Below, in pieces: positions 56,422-64,000 of a stretch of DNA of 64,000 bases (positions within the stretch are counted from its first letter, which is position 1; every line of letters begins with the position of its first letter). Under the pieces are notes generated by a model. The model searched no databases. It saw only the letters and a program-made list of their open reading frames with translations, and was not told where the DNA came from. The stretch covers positions 620,001-684,000 of the forward strand of contig CAWCVN010000001.1 in NCBI GenBank assembly GCA_963799045.1, written 5' to 3'. This DNA is from DASRSS01 sp963799045. GTDB lineage: Bacteria; Actinomycetota; Actinomycetes; Mycobacteriales; Jatrophihabitantaceae. The translations under genes and the position numbers were made by a program.

Positions 56422-57368
56422 CGGCGGGCAAGGGCGTGACAGAGATCCTCGCTCGGGCCGAGCAGATCAAGGCCCTCGGCGAGTCGGCCCCGCGGCTCGG
56501 GCGCGACCCGATCAACCAGCCGATGGTAAACAACTGGGTCGAGGCGATCGGAGACACCAACCCGATCTACGTATCCGACGATGCGGCCCGGGCCGCAGGC
56601 CACGGCGGTTTGGTCGCGCCACCCGCGATGATCCAGGTGTGGACCATGCCGGGGCTGCACGGTTCGCGGACCGCGGACGACCCGCTCGGCCTGATCATGA
56701 AGGTCCTCGACGAGGCCGGGTACACCTCGATCGTCGCGACGAACTGTGAGCAGACCTACCACCGCTACCTGCGAGCAGGGCGAGCAGGTCAGCATCACCA
56801 CCCGGCTCGACGACATCGTGGGGCCCAAGCAGACCGGACTCGGCGAGGGATGGTTCGTCACCACCCGCAACACATGGCGGGTCGGCAACGAGGTCGTCGT
56901 CGAGATGCTGTTCCGGGTGCTGAAGTTCAAGCCGCGACCGGCGCAGCCCACCGGGTCGACCGGGAGCTCGCGCGCGGAGGGGCTGCGACCGCTGGTCAGC
57001 CACGACACCGCGTTCTTCTGGGAGGGCATTCAGGCGGGGGAGCTGCGCATCCAGCACTGCCCGGAGTGTGGCAACCTGCGCCATCCACCGGGTCCGATGT
57101 GCCCGAGCTGCGGCGCGCGAAGCCCGACTACGTCGTGGCCGGCGGCCGGGGCACGGTGTTCAGCTACGTCGTGCACCACGCGCCGCCGGTGCCGGGCAAG
57201 ACATTGCCGTTCGTCGTCGCGCTGGTCGAGCTGGACGAGGGCGTGCGCATGATCGCCGAACTCATCGACGTCGAGCCCGCGCAGGTGCACGTGGACATGC
57301 CGGTCGAGCTCGCGCTGACGAAGATCGACGACGACCTCACCTTGCCGTTCTGGAGGCCCGCACGATGA
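56418..57368 (+). CDS. chsH2: MaoC-DUF35 subunit of steroid enoyl-CoA hydratase, ChsH2-like (frameshifted as given)
   Basis: A protein of about 315 residues: N-terminal MaoC-like hot-dog domain (PINQPMVNNWVEAIGDTNPIYVSDDAARAAGHGGLVAPPAM) and C-terminal DUF35 OB-fold with the zinc ribbon CPECGNLRHPPGPMCPSCG. Frame shifts of +1 near 56774 and +2 near 57115 interrupt it. In mycobacteria the MaoC part of ChsH2 (Rv3542c) pairs with ChsH1 to hydrate the side-chain enoyl-CoA, and its DUF35 part pairs with the aldolase Ltp2. Gene order here is the same, with 4-bp overlaps on both sides. Confidence 0.85.
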   Translation: MTAGKGVTEILARAEQIKALGESAPRLGRDPINQPMVNNWVEAIGDTNPIYVSDDAARAAGHGGLVAPPAMIQVWTMPGLHGSRTADDPLGLIMKVLDEAGYTSIVATNCEQTYHRYLRAGRAGQHHHPARRHRGAQADRTRRGMVRHHPQHMAGRQRGRRRDAVPGAEVQAATGAAHRVDRELARGGAATAGQPRHRVLLGGHSGGGAAHPALPGVWQPAPSTGSDVPELRRAKPDYVVAGGRGTVFSYVVHHAPPVPGKTLPFVVALVELDEGVRMIAELIDVEPAQVHVDMPVELALTKIDDDLTLPFWRPAR

Positions 57369-57764
57369 CCGCGGTCGGTGCGCAATTACCGCACGCTGAC
57401 GATCGAGGCGACCCCGACGATGGTCGTCTCCACGGCGTTGGCGACGCGCGACTTCCAGGACGTGCACCACGACCGGGACTGCAGCATCGCCCGTGGCAGC
57501 AAGGACATCTTCGTGAACATCCTGACCGACACCGGCCTGGTGCAGCGGTTCGTCACCGACTGGGCGGGACCGTCGGCGCGGGTCAAGAAGATCGCGATCC
57601 GGCTCGGGGTGCCCTGCTACGCCTACGACACGCTGGTCTTAAGCGGCACGGTCGCCGCGGTCGACGGCGACGAGATCACCGTCGAGGTGACCGGGCGGGG
57701 TTCGCTCGGCGAGCATGTGACGGGCACCGTCGTCATCGCGGGAGTCGCGGGAGTCGCGGGATGA
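57365..57764 (+). CDS. chsH1: MaoC subunit of steroid enoyl-CoA hydratase, ChsH1-like (one frameshift as given)
   Basis: About 132 residues, a single MaoC hot-dog domain: RNYRTLTIEATPTMVVSTALATRDFQDVHHDRD, then GSKDIFVNILTDTGLVQRFVTDWAG. The frame breaks once near 57374; dropping one base joins MTAV to the rest. Mycobacterial ChsH1 (Rv3541c) is 129 residues. It complements the MaoC half of ChsH2 to form the hydratase. The ATG overlaps the chsH2 stop, and its own stop overlaps the ltp2 ATG. Confidence 0.83.
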
Positions 57765-58948
57765 GCGGGATGAGCGGCCGACTGAGCGGCCAGGCGGCGA
57801 TCGTCGGGATCGGCGCGACCGAGTTCTCCAAGGACTCCGGCCGCTCCGAGCTGCGGCTTGCGGCCGAGTCGTGTGCGCGCCGCGCTCGACGACGCCGGCC
57901 TGCACCCCGGCGACGTCGACGGCCTGGTCACCTTCTCGATGGACAACAACACCGAGATCGCCGTCGCGCGGGAGCTGGGCATCCCGTCGCTGACGTTCTT
58001 CAGCCGCATCCAGTACGGCGGCGGCGCGGCGTGCGCGACCGTGCAGCAGGCGGCGATGGCGGTCGCGACCGGCATCGCGGAGGTCGTGGTCTGCTACCGG
58101 GCGTTCAACGAGCGCTCCGGCCATCGCTTCGGTCAGGTGTCCACCGGCGCTCGCCGCTGCGCCGACCTCGTCAGGCATCGACGCGAGCTGGTCGTACCCG
58201 ATGGGGCTGGGCACGCCGGCGGCGAACGTCGCGATGATCGCCCGCCGGTACATGCACGTCTTCGGCGCCACCAGCGAGGACTTCGGCCGCGATCGCGGTC
58301 GCCGACCGGCGGCACGCCGCGAACAACCCGAACGCGTTCTTCTACGGCAAGCCGATCACCCTCGAGGACCACCAGAACTCCCGCTGGATCGCCGAACCGC
58401 TGCACCTGCTCGACTGCTGCCAGGAGAGCGACGGTGGGGTCGCGATCGTGGTGACCTCGACCGAGCGCGCGCGCGACCTGCGGCATCGACCGGTCAACAT
58501 CAGCGCGGCGGCACAGGGGAGCGGCGCGGACCAGTACGTCATGACCAGCTACTACCGCGACGCGCTCACCGGCCTGCCCGGAGATGGGGCTCGTCGGCGA
58601 GCAGCTGTGGGCGCAGGCCGGGATCGCGCCCGAGGACGTCCAGGTGGCGATCCTCTACGACCACTTCACCCCGTTCGTGCTGATCCAGCTCGAGGAGCTC
58701 GGCTTCTGTCCCCGCGGCGAGGCGCGCAACTTCATCGCCGACGGCGCCATCGAGGTCGGCGGCCGGCTGCCGCTGAACACCCACGGCGGCCAGCTCGGCG
58801 AGGCGTACATCCACGGCATGAACGGCATCGCCGAGGGTGTGCGGCAGCTGCGCGGGCACTTCGGTGAACCAGGTCGACGACGTCGAGAACGTGCTCGTCA
58901 CGGCCGGCACCGGCGTGCCGACATCCGGGTCTGGTCCTGTCCGGGTGA
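57761..58948 (+). CDS. ltp2: Thiolase-like steroid aldolase Ltp2 (frameshifted as given)
   Basis: About 393 residues after removing six extra bases (near 57871, 58149, 58286, 58581, 58855, 58931). Segments: QAAIVGIGATEFSKDSGRSE, MDNNTEIAVARELGIPSLTFFSR, GGAACATVQQAAMAVATG, LHLLDCCQESDGG, and C-terminal AGIAPEDVQVAILYDHFTPFVL with NTHGGQLGEAYIHGMNGIAEG. It is a thiolase-fold protein of the SCP-X/lipid-transfer group. Ltp2 with the DUF35 domain of ChsH2 performs the retro-aldol cleavage that removes the last propionyl-CoA, leaving androstenedione. The inferred stop is TGA at 58946-58948. It converges with an HDOD gene. Confidence 0.85.
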
Positions 58949-58983
58949 GCGACGGGGCGAAGCCTGGTCCCCGGCGCGCGCCG

Positions 58984-59789
58984 TCAGTCGCCCAGCGCGG
59001 ACCGCAACGCCTCGACGTCGGCGCTGACGGCAGACCAGCTTCGGCGCGTACCTGGGTCTCGGACATCCGGCCGCCGGACAGCGCCTCGACGGCGACCTGC
59101 CGGTGCGCGGGATCGACCAGGCGAGCGGTGAGCTCGTAGGCGACCCGTAGCAGGGCGCCCGCGGCGCCGGACTCCACCGCGAGCAGGGCGTCGACCATGC
59201 CGCCGGAGAAGCCGCCAGCTCGCCAGTGCCTCCGCAGTGAGCGAGGGCGCGCGAGATGCCGTAACGGGCGTTCTCGGCCGCGGAACCGCTCGCCACCCAA
59301 CTGGGTGGCGGCGAGCAGCTCCGTCATAACCGTCCGGGTCGGCTTGGTAGCAGCAGCGCCGCGCCGAGCTGCGCCAGCAGTCCCAGGCACATGGCGTCAC
59401 CGGCGCGTTCGCCGAAGTGCGGTCCCAGCGATCGCCGACACGGCGGCGAGGTGCACCGAGGTGTCCCAGAATCCCTCGGGCAGCAATCCGCGGAGTCGAT
59501 GCCCGGACAGCGCGACGCTGGCCATCGAGCGCACCGTCCCGAAGCCCACGACGGCGATCGCGTACTGCAGGCTGGTGACCTTGCCGGACATCCCGAAGTA
59601 GGCCGAGTTGGCCAGCTTCATCACCTTGCTGGCCAGCGGCACGTCCGCGCCGAGAATGCGCGGCGAGCTCCTTGGCCCCGGAATTGTCGTCGTTGCTCGT
59701 GACGACGATCCGCGCCGCCACCGGCCGCTGCGACGCCATCCGGTCCAGGTTGTCGAGGACCTCTTGATGTCGAGTCCGAAGGTCGTCAT
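58984..59789 (-). CDS. HDOD domain protein (frameshifted as given)
   Basis: The ATG at 59789 overlaps the stop of the upstream GGDEF-EAL gene (TGATG). Segments MASQRPVAARIVVTSNDDNSGAKEL, ADVPLASKVMKLANSAYFGMSGKVTSLQYAIAVVGFGTVRSMA and LPEGFWDTSVHLAAVSAIAG identify an HDOD (HD-related output) domain. The C-terminal part (SGGMVDALLAVESGAAGALLRVAYELT ... VSADVEALRSALGD) is spread over several frames. Total is about 265 residues. HDOD domains act as signalling output partners of cyclic-di-GMP or chemotaxis proteins; coupling to the cyclic-di-GMP gene supports that. Confidence 0.7.
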
Positions 59790-61939
59790 CACGCCCCCGC
59801 GTCGGCGCAAGCACGCTCGAGCGGCACCAGTCGACGAGGTCCTGCTCGGATAGCGGCTGGCAGATACCGAAGCCTTGCAGCAGCGAGCAGCCGAGGCCTC
59901 GAGCACCTGCATCTGACGGTCGGTCTCCACTCCTTCGGCCACGACGTCCATGCCCAGGTTGCGCGCGAGTGCAATGACGGTGTCGGCGACCGCGGTGTGC
60001 CCGTCGTCCAGCTCGGCGACGAAGCAACGGTCCAGCTTGATGTAGTTGACCGGCAAGGTCCGCAGGTACGCCAACGAGGAGAACCCGGTCCCGAAGTCGT
60101 CGATCGCCATCTCCACCCCGTGCTCGCGCAGCTGCGCTGACGATCAGCGCAGCGGTGTCAGGATCTTTCATCAGCGCCGACTCGGTGATCTCCAGGCAGA
60201 CCTGGTCGGGCCGCAGGCCGTGACGCTCGAGCGTCCGCTTCGGACAGAATCTGCACCAGCAGGTAGTCACCCATCTGCAGCGCCGACAGGTTGACGTTCA
60301 CCCGGGGCGGCGCGAGCGGACCGAGCTGCCGCTGCCATCGGGCCATCGTCGCGCAGGCGTCGTCGAGCACCGCGCTGGCCCAGCTCGTGGACCAGGCCGT
60401 TCTCCTCAGCCAGCTTCACGAATACGTCCGGCGGGACCACCCCCCGCTCGCTGTCGCCAGCGGGCCAGCGCCTCCACCGAGATCAACTCGGTGCAGTCGC
60501 CACGGTAGCGCACGATGGGCTGGTAGCTGAGAGCTGATGCGGCCGTGCTCGATGGCCCGCCGCAGCTCAGAAACGAGCATGAGCGTGTCGTAAGCGGCGC
60601 TGCGGATGTTCTCGTCCAGCACCATGATGCGGCCCTTGCCGCGCGACTTCGCCTGATACATCGCGATGTCGCAGTCGCGGATGATGTCGTCGGGCGTGCT
60701 GTGCTCGGGCCCTCGCAGCACCACTCCGATCGAGGCCTTGGGACGGATCTCCACGCCGTCGAGCACCAGCCGGCTCGGAGAGCACCCGCAAGATCCGGTC
60801 CGCCACAGAGAGCGCGCCCTCCAGCGAACCGGTCGCGCTCAGCCACGACGAACTCGTCGCCACCGAAGCGGGCGACCATGTCGCCATTGCGCATCACCTT
60901 GGTGAGGCGGTTGGCGACCTCGACGAGCAGGGCATCACCCGCATTGTGCCCGAGGCTGTCGTTGACGATCTTGAAATTGTCCAGGTCGAGGAACAGGCAC
61001 GCCAGCCGGGAGTCGGGGTCCTGCATCGCCTGCGCGATGTGGTCCCACAGCTTGTTACGGCGGGGCAGCCCGGTGAGCGAATCGTGCGTGGCCTGATGGT
61101 TGAGCTGTTCTTCGAACGCTCGCCGCTCCGTGGTGTCCTCCAGCGTCGCCAGGAAGCCGTCGCCGACACCGGGCGTGTGGATCGGCGTGAACCGCACGTC
61201 GGTGAAGTGCAGGCGCTGCGCGCTGTCCAGGAACCGCGCCTCGATCTCGCGCTGTTCACCGTCGAGCACCGCGAGGACGGTGTCGGTGATGCGGTCGAGG
61301 TCGTCGAGATGGGCATGCGCCAACCATCCGGTCCCCACCAGCTTGTCCGAAGTCGTCCCCAGCAGGGCGCAGAACGCGTCGTTGACGTGCCCCAGGCGCA
61401 TGCCCTGCTCCGACAGTATGGTCGGAACCGGGGATCGCTCGGCGACCACGCGGAACCGCCGCTCATGCGCGTCTACGGACGCACGAAGCGCGCGTTCCAG
61501 ATCGGAGTGGGCGCGATGCAGTTGCAGCGCCCACAGCCTGCCCTCCGGTGACGGGCTGGCAGTGATGACGCACGCGATCGTCTTGCCGATGGCCGTACGA
61601 ACGGCCATCGGGGTCGTGGTGGACCGTTCTCGACGGAACATCGCCTCGGGCGGCAGATCGTCCAGTCCGGTCAGCAGCTCGCCCAGCGGCTTGCCGTCGA
61701 GGTCGGAGCTGGCCAGGCCCGAACAGCTTGCACACGCCTGGGTTGCTCCACTTGATGACGGGCCCGCCCTCGCCGAGGTCCACGACCAGCAGCGAAACGT
61801 TGAACTCCGCGGCAGCGGCATGGAACACCGCCGTGACGACGTCGTCGGTCTGTCTGGCGAGCGGCGCTTCCGACTGCCTCGCAACCGATGTGCCGGCAGC
61901 GCAGGACAGTCCGCGCCGGTGGGCGCCGTTGGCTGTCAT
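59789..61939 (-). CDS. PAS-GGDEF-EAL cyclic-di-GMP signalling protein (frameshifted as given)
   Basis: About 710 residues. A PAS-like region (FHAAAAEFNVSLLVVDLG) is followed by a second PAS domain (RFRVVAERSPVPTILSEQGMRLGHVNDAF with PAC FLATLEDTTERRAFEEQ). GGDEF domain: HDSLTGLPRRNKLWDHI, FLDLDNFKIVNDSLGH and active-site FGGDEF. EAL domain: VEALARW, NVNLSALQM, EITESALM, DDFGTGFSSLAYL, IKLDRCFV and VAEGVET. Both catalytic motifs are intact, so it may be bifunctional. At least eight +1 shifts lie between 59805 and 61730. ATG 61939 has GAGG upstream. It is soluble by sequence, sensing an internal signal. Confidence 0.78.
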
Positions 61940-62147
61940 GTCTGCCTCGATTCGCTGAACTGTCGCAACCGGTCTTGGACAACTCCGCCCGGGCAGGTCA
62001 CAAACAGCAGCGCCTTCCCTGGCCTCTGGTCATCTATCGGCAGCGTGCAGGCCGATGTGAAGCCGGTTTCGGGCGGTCGTCCGCCGTTCGGGACCCGTTT
62101 GCTGTGGGGTAGTCCACATTGTCCGTGCCGGGCAATACGATCCGAGC
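61940..62147. promoter_or_regulatory. Divergent promoter region
   Basis: The 208 bp between the divergent GGDEF-EAL and molybdopterin oxidoreductase genes contain no supported gene. TACGAT beginning at 62136, about six bases before the ATG at 62148, resembles a leaderless -10 for the rightward gene. Confidence 0.35.
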
Positions 62148-64000
62148 ATGACGAGCCACTTCGTCACCTGCCCGCTGTGCGAGGCGACCTGCGGACTCGA
62201 GGTCGACGTCCAGGACGGCGTCATCACCACGGTGCGCGGCGACCGGGACGACGTCTTCTCGAAGGGCTTCATCTGCCCCAAGGGCGCCTCGCTCAAGGCG
62301 CTGCACGATGACCCGGACCGGTTGCGCACTCCGCTGATCAAGCGCGACGGGGTGTTCGAAGAAGCGAGCTGGGACGAGGCGTTCGCCGAGATCGACCGGC
62401 GGCTGCCGGCGATCCGCGCCGAGCACGGCGCCGACGCGGTTGCCGTCTACGTCGGCAACCCGGGTGCGCATCAGCTCGGTTCGCTGCTCTACGGCCGGGT
62501 GCTGTGGAAGGCGCTCGGCACGCACAACTTCTACACCGCCGGAACGGTCGACCAGGTGCCCAAGCACTTCTCGTCCGGCTACCTGTTCGGTGACGGCTTG
62601 ACGATCCCGATTCCGGACCTCGATCGCACGGACTTCCTGCTGCTGCTGGGCGCCAACCCGCTGGTGTCGAACGGCAGCCTGCTGACCGCACCGGACATGC
62701 GTGGCCGGCTCAAGGCGATCCGGCAGCGTGGCGGCAAGGTCGTCGTCGTCGACCCGCGTCGCACGCTCACCGCGGAGGCCGCCGACCAGCACCTATCGGT
62801 GCGGCCGGGCACGGACGCGATGCTGCTGGCGGCGCTCGTGCACGTCCTGTTCGACGAGGGGCTGGTGCGGCTGCGCCACCTCGACGGGCACGTCAACGGT
62901 GTCGACGCAGGTGCAGCGCGCTGGTCGCGCCCGTTCGCGCCGGAGGCGGTGGCCGCAGGCCGTCGGCGGCGAGCGCGCCGGAGATCCGCGATCTCGCGCG
63001 TGCGCTCGCCGCTGCCGACCGCGCCGCGGTGTACGGCCGCATCGGCACGACGACGCAGTCCTTCGGCACGCTGGCCAGCTGGCTGGTCGACGTCCTCAAC
63101 GTGCTCACCGGCAACCTCGACCGCGCGGGTGGGGCGATGTTCCCGCTCGCGCCGGCGGGGCAGGCCAACGCGACACCGCGCCGGCGCGGTTTCGGGCACG
63201 GCCGCTGGCGCAGCCGGGTGCGCGGGCTGCCGGAGGTGATGGGTGAGCTGCCGGTCGCAACGCTCGCCGACGAGATCCTGACGCCCGGCGAGGGCCAGGT
63301 GCGGGCCCTGATCACGCTCGGTGGCAACCCGTGCCTGAGCACGCCGAACGCCGAGCGGCTCTCGGCGGCCCTGGATCAGCTCGAGTTCATGGTCTCGCTC
63401 GACGTCTACCTCAACGAGTCGTCACGGCACGCGGACGTGATCCTGCCCGGCCCGCCGCCGCTGGCTCGCGACCACTTCGACCTCGTCTTCTACCAGCTCG
63501 CGGTGCGCAACGTCGCGAACTGGACGCCGGCGGTGCTGCCCACGCGAGCTGCCGCAGGAGTGGCAGACCCTGCTGCGCCTGGTCGGCGTGGTCGCCGGCC
63601 AGGGCCCGGCCGCCGACATCGCTGCGCTGGACGACCTCGTCGCCGCACAGCTCGGCGCGGCGCGCCGGGCCTGGATCCCGCACTCGCCGGTGACCGGCGC
63701 GGACCGGCGCGGCTGGTGGACCTGATGCTGCGCTGCAGGACCGCGCGGGATCACCCTCGCCGACCTCGAGGCCGCGCCGCACGGCATCGACTTCGGGCCG
63801 CTGGAGCCCCGCGTACCGCAGCGTGCTGGGCACCGAGAGCGGCAAGATCGAGCTCGCGGCGGCGGCAATCACCGCGGACATGCCGCGGCTGGTCGCAGCC
63901 CTCGAGCAACCGGCACCGCCGTACGTGCTGATCGGCCGCCGCCAGCTGCGGTCCAACAACTCGTGGATGCACAACCTCGCGCCGCTCGTCGGCGGCGCGA
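62148..64000 (+). CDS. Molybdopterin oxidoreductase, partial at right edge (frameshifted as given)
   Basis: The first 617 or so residues of a DMSO-reductase-family molybdoenzyme. The N-terminal [4Fe-4S] site is CPLCEATC (Cys8, Cys11, Cys15) with FICPKG (Cys43). It is followed by the molybdopterin-guanine-dinucleotide domains: GTHNFYTAGTVDQVPKH, LLLLGANPLVSNGSL, VVVVDPRRTLTAEAADQHL, LITLGGNPCLSTPNAERL and, near the edge, GRRQLRSNNSWMHNL. Four or more extra bases lie between about 62910 and 63810. It resembles mycobacterial Rv0197-type and formate-dehydrogenase-H-like proteins; the substrate is uncertain. No accessory subunit gene is in the window. Confidence 0.82.

Overview
The window is 64 kb of very GC-rich DNA with strongly GC-biased third codon positions, many GTG starts and several leaderless-looking promoters. 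It carries mycothiol ligase (mshC), an F420-type LLM oxidoreductase, the proteasome-linked ATPase Mpa/ARC with depupylase Dop, and KstR. Together these indicate a chromosomal segment of an actinobacterium that makes mycothiol and degrades steroids. Genus cannot be fixed from the sequence alone.

Layout. 0-3 kb: M20 peptidase and an ATP-dependent DNA ligase. 3-7.7 kb: a leftward TetR - GMC (cholesterol-oxidase-like) oxidase - acetoacetate-decarboxylase-like - DUF5703 unit, divergent from a flavin monooxygenase. 7.7-8.8 kb: two small exported proteins. 9-12 kb: RecD2-like helicase with an aldo/keto reductase. 12-17.7 kb: LLM oxidoreductase, then the conserved actinobacterial block uppP - histidine phosphatase - DUF3090 - SCO1664-type - mshC, broken only by an opposed SRPBCC gene. 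17.8-22.7 kb: PAC2 protein and metH. 22.8-27.7 kb: an accessory leftward operon (methyltransferase, ECF sigma, zinc anti-sigma, FAD disulfide reductase, glutaredoxin, DUF427) ending in a decayed radical-SAM/flavoprotein fusion. 28.2-35 kb: HAD phosphatase, phosphodiesterase, RecB-like nuclease, signal peptidase I with a very long N-terminal extension, M50 protease, TrmI, ferredoxin.

35.1-47.5 kb: mpa and dop, about 9 kb apart. Between them lie a PptT-type phosphopantetheinyl transferase translationally coupled to a Pls/PosA-type membrane nonribosomal peptide synthetase, plus TauE, LemA, M48 and MgtC genes. No pup, prcB/prcA or pafA is in the window. 47.5-59 kb: a KstR regulon with kstR, a fused acyl-CoA dehydrogenase (FadE34 type), an esterase, a WS/DGAT acyltransferase, an alpha/beta hydrolase, and the steroid side-chain operon chsE1-chsE2-chsH2-chsH1-ltp2. 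Three perfect TAGAAC-NN-GTTCTA operators sit before the operons. 59-62 kb: an overlapping HDOD and PAS-GGDEF-EAL pair. 62.1 kb to the right edge: a truncated molybdopterin oxidoreductase.

Sequence quality is uneven. About 32.4-34.6 kb and 54.7-63.9 kb, plus single sites near 36.04 and 43.41 kb, carry many frameshifts. Nearly all resolve as one-base insertions in otherwise well conserved genes, which looks like sequence error rather than gene decay. The affected genes are annotated as whole genes, with the shifts stated.
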